Shown piece by piece: positions 20,300 through 31,629 of a DNA stretch of 64,000 nt; position 1 is the stretch's first letter, and the number at the start of each line of letters is the position of its first letter. The stretch is from NCBI GenBank assembly GCA_001695595.3, contig MBPM02000094.1, forward strand, positions 206,846 through 270,845, written 5' to 3'. The notes under the pieces are model-generated. The model was not told the origin of the DNA, made no database searches, and saw only the letters and a program-made list of their open reading frames with translations. The stretch is from Plasmopara viticola. Its lineage: Eukaryota > Oomycota > Peronosporomycetes > Peronosporales > Peronosporaceae. The translations under genes and the position numbers were made by a program.

Positions 20300-22450
20300 T
20301 AATGGCTTTTCAGCATCTAGTGTCATTGATGCCTTCGCGTTTCGTAAAAATTACGTAAAAACCACTGCTTGCGTGACGGAACTTCGCTCGATAATAGAGC
20401 ACTATTTGAATGAAAACTTACAGTGGCTATGCGAATGCTTTTAATGATTTGATTTCTCGTTATAAGAAGCCTGGAAATATGACTTCTCATCAGCACATAT
20501 CATTATAAAAATTTCTTAGGATCATCTCTTTGATGATTTGATTTCTCGTTATGAGAAGCCTGGAAATATGACTTCTCATCAGCACATATCATTATAAAAA
20601 TTTCTTAGGAATCGGTGGGCCTTTGAGGTACTATGCCCATAATACAAACACTTTGTACAAAGAATTTTACATACGCGAGATGAGACTGCTATTAATCCCC
20701 TCTTGGGTCGGAGAAATATACTCTAAGATGAGCCTCTACTTCTGACCCACCAGGAGGGTAAAGAGCGTAGTGCGAAGCAAAGCGTTGAAAGCTTATATCT
20801 TCAAAATGATTAATACTACTGTATCCTAATGCGCGGTCAAAAGATTATGACCAGCGTACAAATAACACGATGCTATTTAATTCAGATCGTGCTGCGGATG
20901 GTCCGCAAAACCCTAAAACACAGAAAAATGCGCCACAGAAAAGAAAACTTTTGGTGCCTGTAAGAGTGTTTTTTCTTCACAAAGCACGATGTGCAAAGTC
21001 GGTGCTTGTTTTGGCAGATAAGAAGTACTGGAGGAATTCGCTCTCGCCTCGGTCATGTGCCTTTTAATTGGGGGGCAGCAGCTCCTGCATGATCAGATGT
21101 AGGCACTTAAAACGAAGATAATCTCTCCAGTCAGGCCGCGGGCTCTCACAGCAAGCTTAGACCCTCGCAATTCTTGAGTAAATAACAATTTTTAAGCGGA
21201 TAAGTTATGAGCTTTACGATAGAATCGATGTCTGGATTGTGTCAAAAAGTAGTTTTAAATCGTAATGAGCTCCGGGATCAACAATAGGTTCAGAACGCTA
21301 TATTCGGCCCTTGAGCCGTATTCCTGAGCACTTAAAGCCGCCAAAATGCAACTCGTACTATCCAACGTCGATCGTGCGAGCAGCGTTTCAAGATAGTACT
21401 GAGACCTCAGGGCTCGAATTCTTCCTAAAGATCAAAATACCTCGTAAGATGTCTCGATTGAACTGTCAAGTGTGTCGACATTGTCGTGAATACGATGATG
21501 CTGTATGCCGACCCGTGCAGTTTAAAATCCATACGATCCCTGAGGTAACAATGTTTCATTGTGCTTTAAACACCAAACAGATTCAATTCGATTTTCTACT
21601 ATGCAGCTGCATATTATACGCATTCACCAGAACATATTACTTTAAATTAATATAATTAATTTCTTGCCCGTGTTCGTCCTCGCATTTCTTTTCTTTATCT
21701 TGGCCGGATGCATTCGCATCTTTTGCTCTCCCGATTACAATTTGCAGAGTCAGAAAACGATGTTTGTACGAAAATTAAGCTCGCTCTTAAGGCTTAAAAC
21801 GATAAGCTTTTGTGGGCCTTCCTTTTGCTACTTTTAAAAGCATTCGTGCTCTAAAAAGTTGGCAGAAAATCTAAGGGTATTATCAAAGAAATATACAAAC
21901 GCTGTAGTAGCTCGAACGCCATAGTTAAGCGCAAACTTTATTTTTCGGAATTTTTCGGCTCATGAATGTGGCGCCTCATAGCACATGCGCCGCAGCGTGC
22001 TTTCGAGGACAGGATTGACCTTTCCGTCTCACAACCTCTCTGTTAATAAGATGGTGTAGACATCAGCAAGCGGGTGTTTAATAGTTGACTCAGCGTTTTT
22101 GAAAGCGCAACAGTGAATCACGAGTCCATTGTGAAGGGTCTTCTACATAGACTTTGTATCCATCTAAGCCTTTCCCTTTGCGCGTTATTTATGCTGGCGA
22201 AATATATATAAGGCGAGACACGAATACCGCTATGTCTGTGCTATCATTTAGCCGAAAAACAAACCGATGCTAAAGGTTCAAGCCGTAAGCCGGTACTTAC
22301 GAGCATAATAGAATGAGGCGACGTATAAGATGCGAGCTTGAGTCGTTGGCAGGTCGCACAAGTCCTTACATGATTAAATACCCATGAAAGGTGAAAATCG
22401 AGAAAAGCGTGCTTTCTCTGGCCAACGAGTGCTAAATGGAGCATGAGACA
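20300..22450 (-). mobile_element. Decayed Ty3/Gypsy element, integrase then R1 (copy E, inverted)
   Basis: Minus-strand relic. At 22,440-22,310 the translation N-H-V-R-T-C-A-T-C-Q-R-L-K-L-A is the second half of the H2C2 zinc-binding domain of a Ty3 integrase. Integrase-core-like debris follows leftwards to about 22,000. From 21,640 to 20,300 comes the R1 block in the same orientation (GTCGACATTGTC tract at 21,475; matches to minus 28,330-29,000 around 20,870-21,067 and 20,300-20,440). An internal tandem duplication lies at 20,444-20,610. Confidence 0.6.
20444..20610. repeat. Tandem duplication, 78-bp unit, 89-bp period
   Basis: 20,444-20,521 and 20,533-20,610 are nearly identical (one clear mismatch, ATAAGAAGCC versus ATGAGAAGCC), separated by 11 bp. 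High identity inside old, degraded DNA suggests a recent local duplication. Confidence 0.85.
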
Positions 22451-22839
22451 CCTCCAGAAGAATGCCTTTCTTCAATTCTCTGTCAATTGAAGCAATGACT
22501 CTACCGAATGTATACTCGTAGATAGCAGACTTATTTTCAAGAGATACAGAGTAAATGCCGAGACATTCGAATAACAACTACCGAAGATCAACAAAAGCTC
22601 GTCATCGATACGTATTGACCGAAAATTGATACGCAATGGCTGGCTTTACAAGTAGGCAAATCAGAGTCTAAATTGCGTAAAGAATGGCAACGACGATAAC
22701 TTGTACTGATTATGAGAACGAACGTAGTAACAGGAGGGTATTGGGCATCGCTGCAGTACTACAAAGGCAGCATCTTTGACAAGCTACATGGATAGCAATG
22801 AAAGATCTTTCATTAACCTTTTATGAACTTGGGGTTGCA

Positions 22840-25430
22840 TGGGTTGGGGTACAGCATCAATCATCCCAAGACAATGTCGACGCACCTGACATTCTTTAAG
22901 TGACCCCTTTCTAGGTATTTCAGCTCCTGGCCGATCGCGTGGGCATCACTTCGATTAAATACTGGAACTTCAGCCTTGCCTCAAAACTTTATAGCTACTG
23001 TAGTCCCAGCCTTTAATCGAAGTGCTGCCCACGCGATCGACCTTGGTGATAAAATCAGTACGGATGGGATTCCGGCTGCTGATAGTGCTCATAATCCCCA
23101 CTTTATACGTCTTAAGGGCGGTATATGCCGCGCGCTTCAAGCTCCCCGCTAATTTAGTAGCTCAAACGAATCGTCTTCTTTGGAGTACCCGTAGGTCCTA
23201 AGCTGTGATTGGCCGAAATTAAATAGTCTCACGGCCAGAAATAAAGTCTCTTGGAGTTCAAGAGTATATAGTTGCCGTGGATTCCAGGGTAAGCTTTGAA
23301 TATAATCTCAAGCGCGTACATCTGATCCCGCGGAAGCTACAGCCCCCACATACAAAACACATAATCATGGGGGGTGACCTGGTCCAAGGCTTCTTGACAG
23401 CCGAATGAACTTCTTCATTCTAAATTGAGAAGAAGAGGCGCTCTCAAGGGAGCCAATAAAATCTCTAAACGGCTTGAATATTCTCTCTTACCGAGTTCGT
23501 GGGGGTCATTGGGTGGTCTGTGACACAATTTGAATTAAAAAACAGCGAGTGCTTTGTATGCTAGTCAAAGTCTTTTGTCTCTGCGTCAGAAAAAACTAGG
23601 AGTAGCTGTCTCAAAATATAAGCTTCTAGCGCTTTGCTTAGCATTGAGGCATCTCAAAGATAACGTCTCTTCCGAAGCCAAAAGCATTTGCATAGCCACC
23701 GTATGGTCGCGCTGAAATATCAGCCTACTTTCAAACCAAGCTCCATTCATCAATCCCACGCAAGCTGTAACCTCCATTGAATTTTGCGACACGCGAAAAA
23801 GACGAGTCTTTTGCTTGACGCCATGGCCTGCATCGAACGAATGATACTGTGAAGACTGTTTTTAAATTTTTCATCCAGTTCGCTGCTCAAAATTGAGAAG
23901 ACTCTATACAAGACAGCGACGTGCATCGATGTGCCGTGGTGCTCGTTCATGTTTGTGGCTTTGGTCAGCAAAGCCATTCAAGCCAATTACGAGGATTGTC
24001 GCTCAAGACTTGTCTCTTAGTGACCTTATAAGCAATAGCTCGCAGGGCCCGATTTTGGCTTTTAAGACCAAATATTTTCTGCTTGCTTTTGGTGAGTGGC
24101 CAGTTCGTGCCTTACAAATTTGGGTGCGCGTTCCAATAGCGACGAAGTAGAGAGTTTTTTAATAGCCTTCCTTACTTGAGCGGCTCATTATCATACGATT
24201 TTTTAAGTTATATTTCACGAAATGAGCGCAGCCTTAGTTGAAGCCGCAATTTTCTTCCGACGTAAATTGGCTGCAGGCACATTCTTTGTTATTTGCGTAA
24301 GCTTGGGCACGGAGGTCGACTTTGGTAAAGATGCAGCTGTGAAACCTATTCGAGACAATCTAGGTCAATTTAAAATTACTTGGATGAACGGGGTACCTGT
24401 TTGGTCAACATTGTTACCAAACTGACTTTTTGCATAAAAAGGGCGACGAGTTACATCTGCAGCCTTCCTAATGGGGTAAATCAAGTCGTAGTGAAGGAGG
24501 ATGGAACGATTTGTTACATTAAGCAGAGCTTGCATAGGCTTGATTTCTCTTTGGCTTAGAAGAATGGTGGCTTTTATTGCAAAACAGACATCCAATGCCA
24601 TCTCGTTAAGGTGAATACGGAAGATTATTCAGCTGACATAAGTGCAAATAAAGACTCTTTGTAGCTTAAAAAATAGCGCTTAATCGAGAAAATTTAAATA
24701 TAGTTTGCGACACAAGTCGATCCGCTTAAGATCGATAATTCGAAACAGCTGTTAATTAGAAGATTTCAAATTTTTCTTCACGTCTTCTTGCAAGATGCAG
24801 TGCATAATCTCGATCAAGACACTATCGGTGATGTAAAAGAAACGTAATTGCACTTGACCTGCTTGCACTTCGATCTGGGAACGACGCCATGCTATTTTCG
24901 CAGTCGTGATGCTATCACCTTCCAATCTTGAGTAGTTTTAGCCGACTTTTTTGCAAAATCGGTGGAGACGGTCGAATTCTTCTGCCGTCTTACTCCACAT
25001 ATAATGCCCAGTCGTAAGAATTAAAGCTTGCTCAGAATAAACCCAAATGTTTGATAATAGCAAAGAGCAGGGTACAAACTCATATTACAGATGTCTACCA
25101 AATGAAAAAGCGATATCACGCGCACTGTATTTTTGTAAAAACTCAGTATAAAAGGAGCCTAGCTCGTATCGTTAAATGTGCCGTCACATACCGTTTTCTT
25201 TTTACGCAAAAACAATTTTCGCTTTGGCTGCTTTCGACATATTTTTTTTTCAGCTCAATTACTATTACAATTGCAATTATTATTTTTGCTTGCGATTACA
25301 TTTAATAAGTAACTCCGAGAAACTTAGTGTACATAATGCAATTGACATACTTTGCCTTGCTATACAATAAACTGAGGTATAATCCTACTTTTGTTAATTT
25401 ATTTTGATGTATTTAATCTGCTAAGACATA
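22840..25430 (+). repeat. R1 block, copy B
   Basis: Parallel to copy A (16,550-18,300) over its whole length, with recognisable co-linear tracts: GACAATGTCGACGCACC near 22,875, CCCACGCGATCGACCTTGG near 23,029, GTATGGTCGCGCTGAAATAT near 23,701, and GGAGGTCGACTTTGG near 24,312. Minus-strand frames of 66-78 codons (23,586-23,977; 24,365-24,601) are fragments of an unrecognised coding-like region. A hairpin-forming inverted repeat unique to this copy lies at 22,932-23,039. Confidence 0.55.
22932..23039. repeat. 28-bp inverted repeat (hairpin)
   Basis: 22,932-22,959 and 23,012-23,039 are reverse complements with one mismatch, separated by 52 bp. The right arm is the normal R1 sequence shared with copies A, C and D; the left arm is missing in copy A. 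The left arm therefore looks like an added inverted copy. Confidence 0.8.
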
Positions 25431-25436
25431 CGAACC

Positions 25437-26525
25437 GACACTGGGTATCAAAATTAGGCACGCAATGATAGTGACAAGTCATCAAATTAAAATATTCGAT
25501 TCATGACTGCTTGCTTATAGGCAAACCTGTTTTGTGGAAAAAAATCACATGGTAGGAGTGTTGATAAGAGCCCAAACTGTCGAAAGTGCCGGTATACAAT
25601 CAAATCATGCAACGCAGTAGGCGTGGCAACGAAAGACCGGTATAAACAACGTATCGATCTATCTGTGCCTTGACGTCGATAGTAATAATGTAAGGTTACA
25701 ATTGAGAAACTTCATCACAAATAAAAAGTCGAGATTGTCTTTAAGTATCCGACCATGATGGCAGGATAAGTTTACGAGATAATGATACGTGAGCGGTCGC
25801 TAAACATCAAAGCTGTTGACACGACTTTGTATACCACTCCGCTCTAATACATAAACACCACAAACTGAGTATACACGAAGCGACGTAAAATCGCATATAA
25901 AAGAGTCATGTCTGGCATCATACGAATAGTAATACCATCAACCAGCGAAAAAATACCTAATCGTTGGTGGCGGCCACGTGGCACGTTTCCATTATGCCTT
26001 TGTTACTGAAGGATTGCATTTGTAGTTGATTTGCTCACTCATACTCGGGTTTTGTGTAGTGTAGACTCTTACTTTTAAAATATGCAACATACAGATGTAT
26101 CCGTCCATCAAACTGCTTAATCCAACGTCGCGTACTACTTTTAACGTATGTATACTTTAAAATTTTCAATCAACTGCAATTAGAAAAAAGTCCCTACGAT
26201 AGTCAATAGAAATTAGAAGTACGATTGCATGTTAAATAGTTTTAACAAAGTTCAATGTAGTTTAAGTAACAGTGATCGTAAGAATTGTGTCGTCGTGTTT
26301 ACATGCGTGCAAAGACACGGCGTCGGCAAAAGTAAATCAAGTAGTCCAAGAATCAATAATAATGGTGATCAGCATAGACTGAGACTCAGCATTCGCACAG
26401 GTGCATGTCAGTCTGTTCGTTTGACGACCCGGAGGATGAGCAGTCTCTTTAATAGGCGTCTCGCGGCTATACCTCGGGTGCAGTTTTATTGGGTGCAACA
26501 AGATTTGATTATAGATCCGCATAAG
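25437..26525 (+). mobile_element. Probable insertion of about 1.1 kb in R1 copy B
   Basis: Copy A runs without interruption from its ACTAAGACATACG tract (18,305) to TATATTGATTGGTCTTG (18,440). In copy B the same landmarks (25,420 and about 26,560) are about 1.1 kb apart, and the sequence between them is not in copy A. The insert has a TATAAAAGA box near 25,898 and an ORF of 107 codons (26,229-26,552) with no recognised similarity. A solo LTR is one possibility; ends and target-site duplication could not be fixed by eye. Confidence 0.4.
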
Positions 26526-26539
26526 CTTCACCGGTATTG

Positions 26540-26840
26540 CAGAAACATCTAACTAAGCGTATTGATTGGTCTAAGTCAACTTTATTCGGCATATAATTTC
26601 TTACAACGGGACGTAGTAATATTAATATAATCTAAACATTAGCCGATAATATTTAACGCATTCTACTCTTTATGGGCGCCTCTGCGATTTTTGGTATCAT
26701 GAAAACGGCGCTACGACCAGCGATTGCCAGGAAAATAAAGGTGGACTGGCAGCTTACTCAACATTACAAGAATTGCTGGTAAAGTGCTATCAGTGACTAT
26801 GATGGTGTAATGAACTTCAACATTGCTTTTACTCTGATTA
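26540..26840 (+). repeat. Continuation of R1 copy B
   Basis: About 300 bp similar to 18,430-18,730, sharing TATTGATTGGTCT, CGCTACGA-CAGCG and TGGACTGGCA tracts in order. The 26,841-27,229 stretch that follows holds nothing I can name. Confidence 0.6.
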
Positions 26841-27229
26841 AAAATGTAAGTATTTCTAACGTTTATGAGCTAATCTCTGCGAATTCACGGATATTTAGTT
26901 TTTTTTAGCATAGCTACGGCTTTGTAATAGTTTTGGCTCATTTATGCTTATTTTATAGGGCACAAAAGAAATTTTGAGAACATATATTCTAGCTTTCATT
27001 CCATTGTAATTTCACTTCTAATATCATTAGCTCATGGCATAAGTAAATAGTTGTGGAAGCGGGAGGCCACAAGTCACCCGTGAAGAAAAGACAGACAATC
27101 TGCTATCTTCCGGCAGAAGCCGTCGCTTCAGCTGACAGAAAACTGAAGTAAGATACACATTTGGAAGTACCTGATTCTCCAATAAGCGATCGTCAGTCCG
27201 AAAAATCACGCTTCCTTCGGATTCCACAA

Positions 27230-29330
27230 TTGCATAAGGTAGCCGAGAATGTAAGGACTTGTGTGACCGGCCAGAGGGTCAAGCTTGCGGCTCAATGCTC
27301 GTCCGTACCGGCCGATCGCTGAAGATTATAAGCATCGGCTTCGTCTTTTGCTTGTCTGAGGTTAATCACAGCACAAACATAGCAGTGTTCATTTCCCACC
27401 TAAGCAAGATGGCCTGTTTTAGCCAGTAGAAATAATGAACAAACAGAAAGGCTGTTAATGGATACAATGTCGATGTCTATATCAAGTCTTTATGAAAGGG
27501 TAGCTAGACTGAAAGGTCAATCCTGTCTTCGAAGACACGCTGCAAAGTTTGTGCTCAGAGGCACCACATCTATGGTTCGAAACGTTTTCAATGATAAAGG
27601 TTGCGCTCAACAATAGTTTTCGAGGTTCTATAGCCCTTCCGTTAATTTGTGTCAATGCCTTAGGTTTTCGCCAGTCTTTTAAGCCACTTATGCTTTAGAA
27701 TAAGCAAAACAGATGTTCAATAACCTTGTCCTCTTAAGCCTTTAGAGCGAGCTCAATTTTCTTACAAATATAGTTGTCTGACTTTGCAAATGTAATATCG
27801 ATCGCAAAAGATGCAATTGCATTCGGCCAAGAGAAACAAAAGAAATGCTAGGACAAACGCAAAAAGAAAGTTAATGAAATGTTAAGTGAAAGTGACATGG
27901 GTTGTATTTCAAGCACAATGAGACATCGTTACATTGATCATTTCAAGGCCTAGGAAAGGCGTGTGTCGGACTACACTACCATTTTTCCAAGACAATGTCG
28001 ACATACTCGACATTTCAGTCGAGCCATCTTAAGTGGTCTTTCCATCCTTACAATTCCGATCTCGTATGTTCTTGAAAACACTGCACACACGATCGATCTT
28101 GATTAGTACAAGAGGCCTTACGGCGGCTTCTAGTGCTCATAACCACAGCTCAAGGGCCGAATGTATCGCTTTAAGCGTGCTGTCGATTCTGAAGCTCAAT
28201 ATGAACTGAAGCTACATTTCGACACAGTCCGGAGACCGATCCTATTGCAAAGGTCATGGGTCACCTCGTCAGAACTTTGTCTCTTTATCAAGTATTGCAG
28301 TGGTCTAAGTGCCGTGAAGAGCCCGCAGCGCAAAGGCTGGGCTTAGCCTCGAGAACAAGCGAGTGCTTCTGGTCGCGCTTGAGCTGCTCCCCTCACATAA
28401 AAGGCACATGACAGAGGTGAGTGCGGAAGTCTTGAATGACAAAAGGAGCACTCGCTTTGTGTGTCGTGCTTCGCAAAGCAGGGGCACTCTCACAGGTGTC
28501 AAAATCTTTTCTGAAGTGGCGGTTTTCTCCGTCTTACAGGGTTTTGTGAATCATCTGCAGCAGGATCTGGATTCAAAAGCATCGTGCTCTTAGTACGCTG
28601 GCCATAATCTTTGGAAGCACATTGGGATACGGTTGGAGTGCCATTCAAAAAATGCAAGCTTTCAAATCACCAATTCTCTATCATCCTGGTGCGTTGGAAG
28701 CGAGGTCTATCTTCGAAATGTCTTTCTTTGCCCCACCAGGATGATTAACAGCAATCAAATCTCTTGTATGTACATTTTTTGTTCGAGGTGGTTTTAATTA
28801 AGGCTGTGATACCTCGAAGGCCCACCCATTCTCAAAATAATTTCTCTAGATGATTTGTGCCGATGAGAATAACTTTTGTAGAATACCTTCAGGCTACTTC
28901 TTTTGTAATGACAAGTGCAATTATTAATAAGAGAGTTGATGTGGTGCCAAAAGCATTTGCATAGCCGTCGCAAATTTGCACTAGAACACTCTCTAATTTG
29001 TGAAGTTTAGTTATGCAAGCAGTGACTTTCAATGACATCTCACGGCGCGCAAAGAAGACGAGCCTACTGCTTGACCCCATGGCCTGCATCGGATGGGTGG
29101 TGCCGTCCAGCAAATCCTTCTCTTTTTCATCTTCTTGTTGATTGTAAAGTGAGTAGACCTCTTACGTGTTAATGGCTCCGATCACTGATGCCACCCGATG
29201 TATGATATGGGTGCTGTTATTATAGGTAATCCTTGGTAAAACAAAGGCATCCCGGTTCCAAAGATTCTCATTTTGTCATGGGTGAACATGCTTTGCATGT
29301 CTTATGAAAAGGGGTGCGCTAGAGCGTTTA
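27230..29330 (+). mobile_element. Decayed Ty3/Gypsy element, integrase then R1 (copy C)
   Basis: At 27,243-27,300 the plus strand encodes E-N-V-R-T-C-V-T-G-Q-R-V-K-L-A-A-Q, the integrase zinc-binding region with its last cysteine changed to glycine. Debris of the D-F-V-F-G-L core follows near 27,340, and F/V-A-L-N-N near 27,600. R1 starts near 27,950 (ACAATGTCGAC tract at 27,993) and extends to about 29,330. Minus-strand coding-like fragments lie at 28,305-28,502 and 28,889-29,113. Everything is interrupted. Confidence 0.6.
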
Positions 29331-29336
29331 GTCGTC

Positions 29337-29505
29337 CTATGAAGTTCGGATCTCTCGATAAGGCAACATTTTGTCAACTGTGCCTTTAAGCGTCGCAAAG
29401 TCATTGTTCGGGTGTTTGCACAGGCTCATTCTCGTTAAATTTCGCAGATCTTCGGCTGCTGGCCGTAATGAGAAGTGCAATAAATATGTAAGAAGCGCCT
29501 CGCAT
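29337..29505 (-). pseudogene. Effector-family relic: signal peptide and early leader
   Basis: From an ATG at 29,505 the minus strand reads M-R-G-A-S-Y-I-F-I-A-L-L-I-T-A-S-S, a secretion signal of the family, then N-E-P-V-Q-T-P as in effector 2. A one-base shift moves the rest (G-T-V-D-K-M-L-P-Y-R-E) to another frame. Similarity ends near the position of the RxLR region. Promoter and body are gone, so it is a truncated pseudogene. Confidence 0.7.
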
Positions 29506-29689
29506 AATGATGACAAATGACGAGGACGAACAGTATGTGGTCGCTTACGTACACGAAAAAAACACATATAAATTACCGACTAGAATTATAAGCTTTTGTT
29601 TACTTTCTTGTTATAGATGATTGTACGGAATACTTTGTATTACGATAGTAGTGGGTTATGAGCTAGATTGCTATGTAGTCTCTAATAGA

Positions 29690-30100
29690 GTCGAGTAAGG
29701 TAGAAAATCAAGATAACATTGAGTAAAATGAATCGGTCTTCAAACGCATACGTCAATTACCTTAAGATTAAAAATAGGGAAATGCGCTGGAAGTTCTAGA
29801 TCCGAAAGGTGCTTTGTGGCCCCAATGTACTTGTAAGCCTTTGTATTTAATCCTGCGCCTGCGTGAAAGTTGACTATTTTAATTCTCGCAAATGGTTCTA
29901 GAGGCATAAATAGTCATTTTGCGTTTGTCGAATAAGCGTTTTGCAATACTTAGGCAACATGCTAGCTATTATGGGTCCGAGAAGACGGCCCTCCCTGCTG
30001 CTAAGCAGTCGACACGCGCCACGGAGCTGCGCTCTATGATCAAAGCCTTTCTCGAGAGGTCAGGTAGCACAGGCCGGTAAGGCTTTTACTTTAGAAAAAG
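29690..30100 (+). repeat. Dispersed repeat shared with 46,030-46,450
   Basis: Co-linear with 46,030-46,450: TTTAATCCTGCGCC, TGCTAGCTATTATGGGTCC and CTCTA-GATCAAAG tracts occur in the same order. In the second copy this tract carries a 116-codon open frame and lies upstream of a Ty3 protease-like relic, so it may be gag-derived. Confidence 0.5.
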
Positions 30101-30123
30101 GGGAGCGTGGCGTTCGCTCTCTC

Positions 30124-30730
30124 TTAAACCGGGCGAGACCACCAGAGACTTTCTGGCTTAGAGTTAAAAAAATAAGCACTGATGCGGATTTCAAAGCTTC
30201 TACAGAGTGGCATTTGACGTGATAATTGTTGTTCTAAGCATCGTGCGCCCCATTTATTTTTTTCAACAAATAAGGGGATTTCGATGCAGAAATGCCGCAA
30301 AACCACCCTAACTTCTAAGGGATGTCCTAACCTGCCTTCCACTTTGGCAACGACCAATTTGTCGGTCTTTCAGCTTTCTCTGCCAGTCTTCGCAAAATTC
30401 GACTCCCAATACAAAAAAAAAATCAGCTTTGGCAGAACAAGAGTTTTATGTTCTGGCAGACAATTTGGGTGGCTTACGAGAGTAGGCGGTTCTGTGCCCA
30501 CTGTTATAATGTGAAAAATCAACCATTCTAACGCTTGACGACTACCGACCCGCGCATTCAGACATTTGACTTGCCGCTCCTGGTAGTCGACTCTACAGCT
30601 AGCGGATTGACCAAAAGGCGGCAAGAACAAACGCCCTGTCAAAGTGGTAAGCTTGTGGTTAAAGGTTTTACATTTAGCTAAGCACTTTTTGCATTTGGGC
30701 GAAGGGATTGAAAAAATTGTGCGCCTCACG
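30124..30730 (-). pseudogene. Unidentified coding-like relic, second copy
   Basis: Minus-strand frames of 77 and 119 codons (30,357-30,124 and 30,729-30,370) show pieces also found in the plus frame at 19,007-19,357, such as E-G-R-L-G-H-P-L-E-V-R-V-V-L-R near 30,300. Not recognised; see the entry at 19,000. Confidence 0.35.
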
Positions 30731-30849
30731 GTGTTGGATCGTCAAGAGCAATTTGAATAATAATAAATCATTTTTAGCAAAAGCGTCCCTATACATAAGA
30801 CGGTAAAAGCGCTCGAGGAATTGTCTACTGGAGCGATAATGCTCGAGAC

Positions 30850-31210
30850 AGTCTTAATGCTGCCATCCCACCATCATCCACAAGAGACGGTCAAGTCTAT
30901 CGACGTTGTCACACAAGGAAGGCACTTTTAGGACCAAACTTGACGAAGCTACTAGGGGTGTCGCGAGATGTGAAATACTTTCCGAAAGACCTATCCTATA
31001 AAATTGGCCATCATATTCGAGTCGTTTCATTGATTTTTCTACAGCAATAGAAATAAATTTTAAACCCTGCCTTATAAAATTGATCGCACCGAATAAATCC
31101 TAGAGCTTCTAACTACAAACAGTGGTAGCAGCAATCATCGCATTCTCCTTCCCCATGCCGCAGCTTTGCTTATGGCCCACAATCGAGCCCAGAGCAATCG
31201 CGGTGTGACA
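30850..31210 (+). pseudogene. Effector-family relic (C-terminal part)
   Basis: Plus-strand translation pieces match the end of effector 2: L-P-S-H-H-H-P-Q-E-T-V-K-S near 30,870, G-P-N-L-T-K-L-L-G near 30,930, an A-K/I-x-H-H-x-x-V-V/E-x-F equivalent of the I-M-Y-E-L-F segment near 31,000, and N-S-G-S-S-N-H-R-I-L-L-P-H near 31,120. Frames shift repeatedly and stops occur. The 3' flank with CAGAGCAATCGCGGTGTGAC follows. It faces the broken paralogue at 31,630-33,008 tail to tail. Confidence 0.6.
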
Positions 31211-31399
31211 TTTTTATACAGATCACATCGGTGAAGCGTGAAACTAGAAGTTTCTATCGACAGCAAATTGACACTATTTGTCGTGATATTTTTCTGTCAA
31301 AATGAGATTTCACGTGGTGTACTAATTTACTCGAATGCAATCAAACTGCTATATTCCGAAAAATTCCAAAGGCTGCAGCTGTCATGGTGTCAGCACGTT

Positions 31400-31629
31400 T
31401 ATAGGATTAGTAGCGCAAAGAGTCAAATGTATCGGCAATGCCAACTATATACTGTTGATTTAGCACACATTTGAATGCGTCATGCACAGTAAATGTGAAT
31501 ACTACAATTGAAAGCAAACACTTCAAATAAAATGACAACAATGCAGCACACTATTGCTGTCTGTTAATTTGGCCGCACGATTAATTATGGGACGAGAGGC
31601 TTCTCCACTGCACGTCTCGATGTTACTAC
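31400..31629 (-). repeat. Duplicated 3' flank of the broken effector
   Basis: Matches 13,466-13,720 downstream of effector 1 in reverse orientation, including GTGCGGCCAAATTAAC and CTGTGCATGACGCATTCAA-type tracts. Confidence 0.65.

Noticed and set aside
31238..31474. 78-codon plus-strand frame between the effector relics
   Set aside because: Mostly made of the reverse complement of the duplicated non-coding 3' flank; not conserved as a frame at 13,466-13,720.
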